NCBI GenBank assembly: GCA_013140575.1
Contig: JABFSN010000042.1
Coordinates: 1-43,135 of the forward strand
DNA length: 43,135 nucleotides
Direction of reading: 5' to 3'
Origin: Phycisphaerales bacterium
GTDB lineage: Bacteria; Planctomycetota; Phycisphaerae; UBA1845
Shown here piece after piece: positions 17,751-26,324 of this stretch. How positions within the stretch are numbered: position 1 is the stretch's first letter; every line of letters begins with the position of its first letter. A program made the translations under genes and the position numbers. The notes beneath the pieces are model-generated. The model was not told the DNA's origin. It did not search any database and was given only the letters and a program-made list of their open reading frames with translations.

Positions 17751-18249
17751 GAACGGCGTCTCCGAATCCCGAGCGCGGGCGCTTTCCGGGGCCGACGCAA
17801 GGCGGTATGGGTTTATCGGTCATTGGACGGTTGAACTGATTCCGACGCGGCCGGCGTGTGCCGGGACAAGTAGGAGGAGATGGACAGGATTTACAAGATT
17901 AACAGGATTTTGGGGACATCGTGATGACATCGGCGTGCCCGGGATTCTGTTCGGTCGGCAGCCGATTACTTTCTTGATTTGTTCCGGTGATTTCGGGGCG
18001 GCGTTCGGTGGTTTGGGACGGGCGATTTTTCAGGAGGTCCGCCGGCGTCAGAACGCCCGATCCCCGTGTTGAGCCGGAAAGACACGCGTGGAACAAAGCC
18101 TTGCCAATCTGGTACACGGCGACGCCGGAATCTTGTCGGATCGGAGTGCCTGGCTTCGCGAGATCCTTCGCTGCGCTCAGGATGACACGGTCACGGCGAT
18201 CAGGATGATACGGTCACCGTTGCAAGCGGTCCCCAGTTTGGGGATCCAT
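17751..18249. other. Gene-free stretch with two dispersed-repeat-like segments; promoter region of the polysaccharide operon
   Basis: No coding frame with plausible protein content is seen in these 499 bases. Two segments look like dispersed repeats: 17879-17911 (GGACAGGATTTACAAGATT followed by AACAGGATTTT) and 18158-18187 (GATCCTTCGCTGCGCTCAGG followed by ATGACA). Both resemble short sequences I know as widespread intergenic repeats in environmental bacteria, but no second copy is visible in this window. The promoter of the minus-strand polysaccharide cluster should be here; I cannot place it. Confidence 0.4.
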
Positions 18250-19863
18250 TCAGCGAACGTCCGGGGCGTAGCGAGAAATCAAGGCGTCGGCGGAGCGGAT
18301 GCCGTCGATGGCGGCGCTGATGATGCCTCCGGCGTAACCCGCGCCCTCGCCGATGGGGTAGACGTTGTCGAGGCCGATGGCGGTGCGGCGTTCCGGGTCG
18401 CGCACGATCCGTATCGGGGAACTGACCCGACTTTCCGGCGCGGTCACGATGGCATCGTCGCCCGCGAACCCCGGCATTTTTTCATTCAACACGGTCAGTG
18501 CATTCTGAACGGCCAACGCGACGTGCGGGGGCAGGATGGTACGAATGTCGCTCCATTGCCCGCCGAGCGGATAGCTGGTCGCCAGCATCCCGTCTGATGA
18601 TTGCCCGGTCAGATAGTCCGACGCCCGCTGACAGGGGACACGGTAACTGCCGCGTGTCGCGTCGTAGGCGGCGCGCTCCCACATGGCCTGATACGATAGC
18701 CCGGCCAGCGGATCGCGATCGGCTCCGTCCGGTTGAACCGTAACAACCAGTCCGCTGTTGGCGAACGGTCCGTGGCGGCCGGCGCGGCTGGCGCCGTTGG
18801 TGGCGATCAGACCGGGTTGTTCCATGGTGGGCAGGATTTCGCCGCCGGGGCACATGCAGAAACTGTAGCAATCGCGTTCGCCGAGGGCGTGACGAGCGAC
18901 GACGTGATATTCGGCCGACGGCAGGCGCCGGTCGGCCGCACAAGCGCCGTATTGCCAGCCGTCGACGACGGTCTGCGGGTGCTCGACACGCACGCCGAGT
19001 TGGAACGGCCGCGGTTCGATGCGGAATCCGCGATCGTGCAACAGCCGGATGGTGTCGCGGGCGGAATGTCCGATGGCGAGCATTAACGGGCCGACGGTCA
19101 TGGGTTGACCGTTCACGGTGATGGATTGGACGCGGTCGTCCACGCGGAGCACGTCGTCGACGCAGGCGGCGAACCGGATGGCGCCGCCGTGGCGTTCGAT
19201 GAATTCGCGAATTCGCCAGCAGATGGTGGGCAGGCGATCGCTGCCGATGTGCGGGCGGGCATCGATCATGACGTCGGGGTGGGCTCCGTGGCGATATAAC
19301 CAGGCGCGGACGGTCTCGACCAGCGGGTCGTTCAGGCGCGTGTACAGTTTGCCGTCGCTGTAGGTGCCGGCGCCGCCCTCGCCGTACAGCAGGTTGGATT
19401 CCGGGTTGAATTCGCGATGGCGGTAGAACGTGTGCAGGACGTCGCGGTGACGGGTTCGCACCGGCTGACCGCGTTCCAGCACGATCGGCCGGTAGCCGAA
19501 ATCAATCAACCGCAACGCGGCGAACATGCCCGCGGGTCCGAACCCGACGATGACCGGCTCGCGGCCGGCGGGTTCGCGGCCGGGAATGGGGTCGTGATCG
19601 TCGCGCGGGCGAATCACGGCAACGCGTCGGCCGTTCAGCCGTTTCACGACCGCATGTTCCTGCCGCGAACCGTCGCGAAGAGCCAATTCGACGTGGTAGA
19701 CGAAATGCAGATCGTCGTGACGGCGGGCGTCAAGCGAACGGCGGACGGGGGCGTACGTGCCGATGGCCGACGCGGGCAGTTTCAGCCGTTTGGCCGCGAC
19801 GTCGATCAGCCGTTCGGGCGGGTCATCCAGTTCCAGGCGCAGGTCGCGGATCAGCAAGGGCAT
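18250..19863 (-). CDS. FAD-dependent oxidoreductase, COG2509 (NAD(FAD)-utilising dehydrogenase)
   Basis: A 537-residue flavoprotein of the COG2509 family, of unproven reaction. The first about 95 residues form the small N-terminal domain of this family (RLKLPASAIGTYAPVRRSLD). The FAD-binding site follows: GFGPAGMFAALRL (107-119) and the adjoining LERG. LLYGEGGAGTYSDGKLYTRL, then AIGHSARDTIRLL, CMCPGGEILPT and, near the C-terminus, YPIGEGAGYAGGIISAAIDGI are family signatures. The cysteines in FCMCPGGE are a conserved feature. The ATG at 19863 gives the normal full length. It stands alone between non-coding stretches, so its pathway is not indicated by context. Confidence 0.88.
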   Translation of the reverse strand: MPLLIRDLRLELDDPPERLIDVAAKRLKLPASAIGTYAPVRRSLDARRHDDLHFVYHVELALRDGSRQEHAVVKRLNGRRVAVIRPRDDHDPIPGREPAGREPVIVGFGPAGMFAALRLIDFGYRPIVLERGQPVRTRHRDVLHTFYRHREFNPESNLLYGEGGAGTYSDGKLYTRLNDPLVETVRAWLYRHGAHPDVMIDARPHIGSDRLPTICWRIREFIERHGGAIRFAACVDDVLRVDDRVQSITVNGQPMTVGPLMLAIGHSARDTIRLLHDRGFRIEPRPFQLGVRVEHPQTVVDGWQYGACAADRRLPSAEYHVVARHALGERDCYSFCMCPGGEILPTMEQPGLIATNGASRAGRHGPFANSGLVVTVQPDGADRDPLAGLSYQAMWERAAYDATRGSYRVPCQRASDYLTGQSSDGMLATSYPLGGQWSDIRTILPPHVALAVQNALTVLNEKMPGFAGDDAIVTAPESRVSSPIRIVRDPERRTAIGLDNVYPIGEGAGYAGGIISAAIDGIRSADALISRYAPDVR

Positions 19864-20024
19864 GGGGCTGGCCTCGGCGGAAGCGATTCAAGGTTTTACG
19901 TCCCGCCGTCAGTTTAGGCGACTTGACGCTGATTGACCAACGGGATCGCGCGCCTCGCTCCCACGCACTCCGCCGCGCATTCGAAGCTGACCGGACGGGT
20001 GTCGATCACACGCCACGCATCGAC

Positions 20025-20050
20025 CGCGAATCGACTCCCCCACCGCTGAA
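20025..20050 (+). repeat. 26-bp exact dispersed repeat (copy 1)
   Basis: Positions 20025-20050 match the reverse complement of 32763-32788 base for base over 26 bases, beginning CGCGAATCGACTCCCCCACC. The copy here is intergenic and extends into a hairpin (CCACCGCTGAAGCGGTGG); the other copy is inside the coding sequence of a glycosyltransferase. Confidence 0.8.
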
Positions 20051-20087
20051 GCGGTGGGCCACCCGAGGAGACGAGCGGCGCGGGCCA

Positions 20088-20265
20088 CTAGTGCTCCGTC
20101 GCACCTAATTCTTCGGGGTGGCACGGGCAAGCGTACTCGCTTGCCCGTGGTCTCCGACATTCGGCGTGGCCTGCGATTTCGACGTCCCGACCGATCGCAC
20201 ACGGACAACGGAGTACCGTTGTCCGTGCCACCCGACCCGAATCATTAGCTGCGACGGAACACTAG
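20088..20265. mobile_element. 178-bp MITE-like inverted-repeat element, copy 2
   Basis: Same length and architecture as the element at 15250-15427. It begins CTAGTGCTCCGTCGCA and ends TGCGACGGAACACTAG, so its outer arms are nearly perfect inverted repeats with CTAG on both ends. The inner 9-bp (GGGCAAGCG) and 12-bp (CACGGACAACGG) hairpins are conserved exactly, while the spacer between them has diverged. The right CTAG (20262-20265) supplies the TAG stop of the minus-strand sugar dehydrogenase gene, the same relation as in copy 1. CTAG on both sides fits a four-base target duplication. Confidence 0.83.
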
Positions 20266-21818
20266 CCGTCGTTCACGGCGTCGATGAATGTGTTGAAATC
20301 GAACACGTCGACGTCGTTGTCGGCGTTGGCGTCGAACGGTCGGCAGTCGGGGCGGGCGGTGATGTCCGCCGCGGCGCATGATTGGAATGCCCGGAAATCG
20401 ATCAGATCGACGTCGGCGTCGAAATCGACGTCCTGCGGCGGCGAAACCCACACGATGCGGTTCACCTTGTTCTGTTGCAACGAGGTGTAGTAGACGTCGC
20501 CGGTTTGCGGGTGGGTGGTGAACGCGGTCGGTCGGCCGGCGCCGGTCACAAACACCTCGATGGGCGGACCGGCGGCGACCGGGGCGGGAGCCTCGCCGAT
20601 GTCGGCGGGATCGAGAACCCCGATCCAACTGGTGACGTAATCGGCGAACAGAAATCGCCCGCGGTATCGCGGCGGATAGCGTTCGCCGGTGTAAAAGACG
20701 CCCGCGATCGCGGCCCGGGCGAGGTGTCCGACGGGGGACGACTGGTGCGACTGGGTGTGATGAAACGACATGATCGGCGGCGTCACGGGACCGGGGTTGT
20801 CCGGCGTCTGGAGGGTGTCGCATCCGCTATGGGCCGGCGTCGCGTTGAGGTAATTGTCAAACGCGACCGGTCCCTCGTAACAAGGCCAGCCGAAATTCTC
20901 GCCGCCGTGGGCGACGTCGAATTCCTCCCATTTGGACTGCCCGACGTCGCCGGTCCAGATGGTCTCCGGCGTTTGCGACCCCGGCTGCAGGGTAAACCGA
21001 AATGGATTTCGCAGCCCCGACGCCCACACTTTCGAACGGTGGTCATCGGCGTTTCCGGTCCAATAGGGGTTGTCGGGCAGACCGCCCGCGGTTTCGGGAT
21101 CGATGCGCCAGATTTTGCCGGCGGGGGCGTCGAGGTCCTGCGATCGGAATGCCCCGATGTCGTATTCCGGATCGAACAGCGGCGGCGAGAAGCAGATGGG
21201 GTCCATACCGCCGGGATCGGTTTCTTCCCAATGCGCGCCCTCGCCCATGCCCACGAACAGCGATCCATCGTTGGCGAACGCGATGGTGCCGACGGTGTGC
21301 GTGGTGTAGCAGTGAATGAACCCCTGCGATGGGACTTCACCGATCAGGATTTCGAGCGTGGTCAGGTCGGCCACGTTTCCGGTCACGTCGGGCTGCACGC
21401 GCAACAGCCGGCCGTAGGTCGGCGGAATCCCGGAGGGCGGGATGGGTGAGCCCGGGGGCGGCGCGGCCACGTGCACGAAGTAAATCCAGGGCGTGTCCGG
21501 GAAATCAGGATGAAAGGCGATGCCGACCAGGCCGCGGTCGATTAGGAAGTTGACCTCCGCGGAGATGTCGAGGAACGGGGTTGGAAGTAGTACCCTGTTC
21601 GCGGTGACGACGCGGACGCGGCCGGCTTTTTCGAGGATAAACAGGCGCCCGTCGGGCGCGAAGGCCATTCCCACCGGTTCGTCAAAACCGGAGACGTAGG
21701 ATTGCAATTCAAAACCGGGGGGAAGTACGGCGGCGTGCACGCGCAGGGCGCCCGAAATGGAGGTAACGAGCGTCAGCAGCGCAATCGCCAAGCGGCAACG
21801 ATTCGTTCCGTCGCACAT
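20262..21818 (-). CDS. Secreted PQQ-type sugar dehydrogenase with C-terminal dockerin-like domain
   Basis: A 518-residue exported protein. Residues 1-29 are a signal peptide (hydrophobic LAIALLTLVTSISGAL, cleavage near VHA). Residues about 30-440 are a six-bladed propeller of the glucose/sorbosone dehydrogenase family: DEPVGMAFAPDGRLFILEKAGRVRVV, GLVGIAFHPDF, GNADDHRSKVWASGLRNPFRF, WTGDVGQSKWEE and GRFLFADYVTSWIG. Such enzymes oxidise aldose sugars in the periplasm with PQQ. Residues about 457-518 hold two calcium-binding loops (DVDFDADVDLIDF and DANADNDVDVFDF) of the dockerin type I pattern, common on planctomycete surface proteins. The stop TAG lies in the CTAG end of the MITE-like element. 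The substrate is unknown. Confidence 0.83.
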   Translation of the reverse strand: MCDGTNRCRLAIALLTLVTSISGALRVHAAVLPPGFELQSYVSGFDEPVGMAFAPDGRLFILEKAGRVRVVTANRVLLPTPFLDISAEVNFLIDRGLVGIAFHPDFPDTPWIYFVHVAAPPPGSPIPPSGIPPTYGRLLRVQPDVTGNVADLTTLEILIGEVPSQGFIHCYTTHTVGTIAFANDGSLFVGMGEGAHWEETDPGGMDPICFSPPLFDPEYDIGAFRSQDLDAPAGKIWRIDPETAGGLPDNPYWTGNADDHRSKVWASGLRNPFRFTLQPGSQTPETIWTGDVGQSKWEEFDVAHGGENFGWPCYEGPVAFDNYLNATPAHSGCDTLQTPDNPGPVTPPIMSFHHTQSHQSSPVGHLARAAIAGVFYTGERYPPRYRGRFLFADYVTSWIGVLDPADIGEAPAPVAAGPPIEVFVTGAGRPTAFTTHPQTGDVYYTSLQQNKVNRIVWVSPPQDVDFDADVDLIDFRAFQSCAAADITARPDCRPFDANADNDVDVFDFNTFIDAVNDG

Positions 21819-22064
21819 GCTTCAATTCCCCGATGGATCGTAGAACCGGCTGTTGTTCCGTTTTCCCGGCCGGTCCCTATTGGTCGCCCCCGTCGTCCGG
21901 ACAGGTCGGATTTGACGATTATAGCCGTCGATTCGGCCGACGACGAGGGTGCGACGGACGTTCGACAACGCCAAAACGGCGGACTACGCTACGGGCGGCA
22001 TTCCGATAAGGCCCGGTCGGGCGGGTGATCGGGAGCATCCAACCACGACATCAGGAGGGCGTTG
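21819..22064. promoter_or_regulatory. Divergent promoter region
   Basis: This 246-base gap separates two divergent starts, so it must hold both promoters. No coding frame is credible and no clear -10/-35 pair is visible. Its one firm signal is an AGGAGGG Shine-Dalgarno sequence (22053-22059), five bases before the ATG at 22065, which sets the start of the amidohydrolase gene. Confidence 0.5.
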
Positions 22065-25000
22065 ATGACCCCGCGACGACGGCGTCGGTTTTTGGGAATC
22101 ACACGGATCACGGGCGTGATTGGTCTGTTGGCGGTCACGTCCGTTTCGGTGCGCGCGGAATTTCGCAACCCGGTGGCGATCAAGGGGGCGACGATCGTTT
22201 CGGCCGACGCTCCGCGGATCGAAAACGGGATCGTGCTGATCGTCGACGGCCGGATCGTGGAGGTCGGTCCGGATGTGGTCATTCCGCCGCACGCGGAGGT
22301 GATCGACGCGTCGGGGATGTTTGCCTATCCGGGTTTCATTTCGGCGCATGACCATCTCGGGATCACGGAAACGCCGCGCAGCGAGGAGGAGCGGCGGCGG
22401 CTGGAAGATGAAAACCCCGATCCGAAACAACGCGCGTTTTCGCGGACGCATTGGGCGCATCGCCGCGGCGTGCATTCGCAGTGGCGGGCCGAGGACGCAT
22501 ACACGGCAACGGAAGAACTGATCGACAAGTACCGCAAGATCGGGTTTACCACGATGTTGGTGGCGCCGCGGGGGGGCATTTTCGGCGGGACGAGCGCCGT
22601 GGTCAGCCTGATGGACGCGCCGTTGCGGCGTGTGATCAACGCGGTCAACGTTGCGCAACATGCCGGATTCAACACCGACGAGCCGGGCGAGTATCCGGAA
22701 TCGTTGTTGGGCGTGTTCGCACTGTTTCGGCAGGTCTTGCTGGATACGGCGTGGTCGGTCGAGCAGGAGCGGTATTTCGAGCGGCATCCGCGGAAGGCGG
22801 ATCGGCCGCCGGTTGATGCGGCGCTGCAAGCGCTGCGACCGGTGTTGAGCGGCGCGACGCGGGTGGTGTTCGCGGCCGACACGGAGCACGGCATTAACCG
22901 GGCGCTCAATCTGGCGAAGGAGTTCAATCTCCGCGCGGTAATCAGCGGGGCGAAGGAGGCGTACAAGGTGATCGACCGGCTGAAATCGACGCGCGTGCCG
23001 GTGATCGTCAGTCTGAAGTTCGAGGAGGAGCCGGAATACGGGAAAAAGAAGAAGGCGGATCGCGGCGGCAGAGCGCGGCGGGATCGGGGGGGCGAACCGT
23101 CGGACGTAAACCCGGACGATGATGCGGAAGGGAAGGAGCCGGGCGCGGCCGAATCGGCCGACGAAGATGAGGACAAACCGGATGACGATGAAAAGAAGGA
23201 CAAGAAGAAACGCATTTACGAGCCGTTGAGGGTTCGGGAGGAACGGCGTCGGTTGTGGGAGGAGCACGCGACCAACGTGATCCGGCTGCACGAGGCCGGT
23301 GTGGCGTTTTCGTTCAGCACGCGGGATTTCGAGAAGCCGTCGGAATTTTTGGACAACCTGCGTCTGGTGATCGAACGGGGACTGCCGGCGGAGGCGGCGT
23401 TGCGGGCGTTGACGACGACGCCGGCCGATGTGCTGGGGCTGTCGGATCAGATCGGGCGGATTGAGGCGGGGGCGCTGGGCAATGTGGTGGTCATGTCCGG
23501 ACCGTTCGAGAAGGAGAGCGCCAAGGTGAGGTTCGTGATCGTGGAAGGGCGCAAGACCGATTTCGACCGCGACCAAGACGACGAGAAGAAGGACGGCGGC
23601 GAAAAGAAGGGCGACAAGCCGGACGATGCGAAATCGGCGGAGGCATCGGTGAGCGAAACGCCCGACGATGACAAACCGGCGGAGAAGGACGAAAGCCCGG
23701 TGTTCGCGAGCGAGATCGAGGCCGATCGCGAACCGAAGACGAAAGCCGGCGGGAACGTGTTCATTCAGAACGCGACGCTCCTGCCCGTGTCGTCGGCGTC
23801 GCAAGCCAATACGTCGATCCTGATCGAGAACGGCAAGATCACGGCCATCGGATCGACGCTGACGGCGCCGGCGGGCACGACGGTGATCGACGCGACGGGC
23901 CTGTACGTCCTGCCGGGGATGATCGACGCGCATTCGCACATGGGCATTTCGGCGGTGAACGACGGACCGCACGCCATCAGCGCGGAGGTGCGGATCGGCG
24001 ACCTGGTGTACAACGACACGCCGGCGATCTACCGGGCGCTGGCGGGCGGGGTGACGACGACGCACGCGATGCACGGGTCGGCGAATCCCATCGGCGGGCA
24101 AAACGTGATCTTCAAATTGAAATACCGCCGACCGGTCGAGGAGATGATCCTGCACGATGCGCCGCGGACGATCAAATTCGCGCTGGGCGAAAACGTCAAG
24201 CAGTCGAATGCGATGCGCATTCTTGGCAATCGGTTTCCGGCGGGGCGGATGGGGGTCGAGGCGGTGATCCGCGACGCGTTCACGGCCGGGCGGGGGTATC
24301 AGCGGGAATGGGATGAATACCGGGCGGCGTCGAACGCCGGACGCGACGTGTTGGCGCCGCGACGGGATCTGCGACTGGAGGCGATGGCCGACATTCTGCG
24401 CGGCGACCTGTGGATTCACTCGCATTGTTATCGAAGCGACGAGATTCTGCGGCTGATGCATGCGGCCGAGGATTTCGGCATTCGCATTGCGTGTTTGCAG
24501 CACGTTTTGGAGGGGTATCGCATTGCCCCGGAAATCGCGCGGCACGGGGCGAGCGCGTCGACGTTCGCGAACATGTGGGCGTACAAGGTGGAGGCGTACG
24601 GGGCGCTTCCGCATAACGCGGCGTTGATGACGGAGCATGGCATCGTGTCGTCGGTCAATTCCGATTCGGCGAATACGATCCGCTATCTGAATGTCGAGGC
24701 GGCCAAGTGCATCAAGTGGGGCGACCTCGACGAGGCGCAGGCGTTGCGGCTGGTGACGTTGAACCCGGCCATTCAATTGGGCATCGACAATCGTGTCGGC
24801 AGTCTGGAGGTCGGGAAAGACGGGGACGTGGCGATATTCAACGGTCATCCGTTGAATTCGTACGCGCGGAACGTGATGGCGCTGATCGAGGGGGAGGTGT
24901 TTTTCGAGTCGGAACCGGCGCCGCCGGCGACCGAGGCGGGGGCGCTGGAATGGAACCCGACGTTTGACGCGGCGCTGCCGGAATCGCCGCACCGGTTGTT

Positions 25001-26288
25001 CGCCATCGTCGGCGGCACGGTGCATCCGGTCAGCGGGGCGGCGATCGAGAACGGCGTGGTCGTGATCCGTAACGACCGGATCGACGCGGTCGGTCCGGCG
25101 GGCGACGTCGCGGTTCCGCCGGGGGCGGGAATCGTCGATGCGAAGGGTCGGCACGTTTATCCGGGATTGATCGACGCCGGTGGCGATCTGGGATTGGCCG
25201 AGATCGGCAGCGTGCGGGCTACGCGGGACAGTTTCGACATCGCGACGTTTGCGCCGGAGCTGCGGGCGTTTTCGGCGGTTCATTCGCATAGCGAGCACAT
25301 TCGCATCGCGCACAGCGGGGGGTTGACCACGCAGTTGGCCGTTCCGGGTGGGGCGACGATTTCCGGGCAGTCGGCGTTGATTCATCTGGACGGATGGACG
25401 GCGGACGAGATGGTGTTGGTGGACGGTGTGGGGCTGCATGTGTCGGTGCCGAGCTTGCCGCCCGTCCTGACCGGCGAAGAAAAGGACAAGGAGAAACGCA
25501 AGAAGGATCACAAGAAGGAATTGCAGGCGTTGGAGGATTTCGTCGAGCAGGCCCAACGCTACGCGGCGGCGGTCGCGAACCAGGACGGCGCCGCCGGGGC
25601 CGCGGGTACGGCTGACGGGGAAACGCAAGTCGACGCCGACCTGCGGCTGGAAGCGATGATTCCCTATGTGCGTGGCGAAAAATCCGTCCTGTTTTCGGCG
25701 TCGAGTTACAAGCAGATCCTGGACACCATCGAATTCGCGGAGAAGTACAAGCTGAAGCCGATCGTGTACGGCGGCGACGAGGCGTGGAAGCTGGCCGACG
25801 TGCTGGCCGAGAAGAACATCGCCGTGATTCTGGGCACGGTGTTGAGTTATCCGCGAGACGACTTCGAGCCGTGGAATTCGATTTACGCCTGCGCCGCGGT
25901 GCTGGACAAGGCCGGTGTACGGTGGTGTTTCGCGACGCAGGACGCGTCGGGGGCGTACGACTTGGGGATTCACGCGGGAATGGCCGTGGCGCACGGGCTG
26001 CCGCCGGATCGGGCGATTCGAGCGTTGACGCTGGGGGCGGCCGAGGTGCTGGGCGTGGGCGACCGGTTGGGGACGTTGGAACCGGGCAAGATGGCCGACG
26101 TCATCGTCACGACGCATGAACCGACGCAGACCGTGTCGCGAGTGACGCACATGTTCATCAACGGCCGGCCGATCGATTTGGGCAGCATGCACACGGAAAG
26201 CTATCGCAAGTTCAAGAACCGGCCGGCGCCGGCGCTGCCACCGGCGGCGGTGAATTTGGTGGGGCCGCCGTCGATGACCGGGCGGTGA
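22065..26288 (+). CDS. Secreted three-module amidohydrolase, one module with intact metal site
   Basis: A 1407-residue exported protein built from three imidazolonepropionase-like amidohydrolase modules. A basic, hydrophobic signal peptide (RRRRFLGITRITGVIGLLAVTSVSVRA) is followed by module 1 (about 33-505), module 2 (about 565-960) and module 3 (about 980-1380). Only module 2 has the full metal set: HSH (623, 625), His785 and 787 in WIHSHCY, His813 and Asp867 in SVNSDS. Module 1 keeps HDH (95, 97) but lacks the later ligands. In module 3 the HxH is replaced by GGD (1039-1041). Lys/Asp/Glu-rich linkers lie near 325-382, 505-560 and 1140-1160. The AGGAGGG site fixes the ATG at 22065. The likely activity is hydrolysis of a cyclic amide or peptide bond; the substrate is unknown. 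Confidence 0.82.
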   Translation: MTPRRRRRFLGITRITGVIGLLAVTSVSVRAEFRNPVAIKGATIVSADAPRIENGIVLIVDGRIVEVGPDVVIPPHAEVIDASGMFAYPGFISAHDHLGITETPRSEEERRRLEDENPDPKQRAFSRTHWAHRRGVHSQWRAEDAYTATEELIDKYRKIGFTTMLVAPRGGIFGGTSAVVSLMDAPLRRVINAVNVAQHAGFNTDEPGEYPESLLGVFALFRQVLLDTAWSVEQERYFERHPRKADRPPVDAALQALRPVLSGATRVVFAADTEHGINRALNLAKEFNLRAVISGAKEAYKVIDRLKSTRVPVIVSLKFEEEPEYGKKKKADRGGRARRDRGGEPSDVNPDDDAEGKEPGAAESADEDEDKPDDDEKKDKKKRIYEPLRVREERRRLWEEHATNVIRLHEAGVAFSFSTRDFEKPSEFLDNLRLVIERGLPAEAALRALTTTPADVLGLSDQIGRIEAGALGNVVVMSGPFEKESAKVRFVIVEGRKTDFDRDQDDEKKDGGEKKGDKPDDAKSAEASVSETPDDDKPAEKDESPVFASEIEADREPKTKAGGNVFIQNATLLPVSSASQANTSILIENGKITAIGSTLTAPAGTTVIDATGLYVLPGMIDAHSHMGISAVNDGPHAISAEVRIGDLVYNDTPAIYRALAGGVTTTHAMHGSANPIGGQNVIFKLKYRRPVEEMILHDAPRTIKFALGENVKQSNAMRILGNRFPAGRMGVEAVIRDAFTAGRGYQREWDEYRAASNAGRDVLAPRRDLRLEAMADILRGDLWIHSHCYRSDEILRLMHAAEDFGIRIACLQHVLEGYRIAPEIARHGASASTFANMWAYKVEAYGALPHNAALMTEHGIVSSVNSDSANTIRYLNVEAAKCIKWGDLDEAQALRLVTLNPAIQLGIDNRVGSLEVGKDGDVAIFNGHPLNSYARNVMALIEGEVFFESEPAPPATEAGALEWNPTFDAALPESPHRLFAIVGGTVHPVSGAAIENGVVVIRNDRIDAVGPAGDVAVPPGAGIVDAKGRHVYPGLIDAGGDLGLAEIGSVRATRDSFDIATFAPELRAFSAVHSHSEHIRIAHSGGLTTQLAVPGGATISGQSALIHLDGWTADEMVLVDGVGLHVSVPSLPPVLTGEEKDKEKRKKDHKKELQALEDFVEQAQRYAAAVANQDGAAGAAGTADGETQVDADLRLEAMIPYVRGEKSVLFSASSYKQILDTIEFAEKYKLKPIVYGGDEAWKLADVLAEKNIAVILGTVLSYPRDDFEPWNSIYACAAVLDKAGVRWCFATQDASGAYDLGIHAGMAVAHGLPPDRAIRALTLGAAEVLGVGDRLGTLEPGKMADVIVTTHEPTQTVSRVTHMFINGRPIDLGSMHTESYRKFKNRPAPALPPAAVNLVGPPSMTGR

Positions 26289-26324
26289 CGTGCGCTCCAG
26301 CAGTGCCGTTCGATGGCACCTCGA

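Noticed and set aside
21984-26192. Antisense frame of about 1400 codons opposite the amidohydrolase gene
   Set aside because: Its translation is Arg/His/Pro-rich with no domain, and the opposite strand has a signal peptide, a strong ribosome site and clear domains. It is a by-product of GC-rich codon bias.
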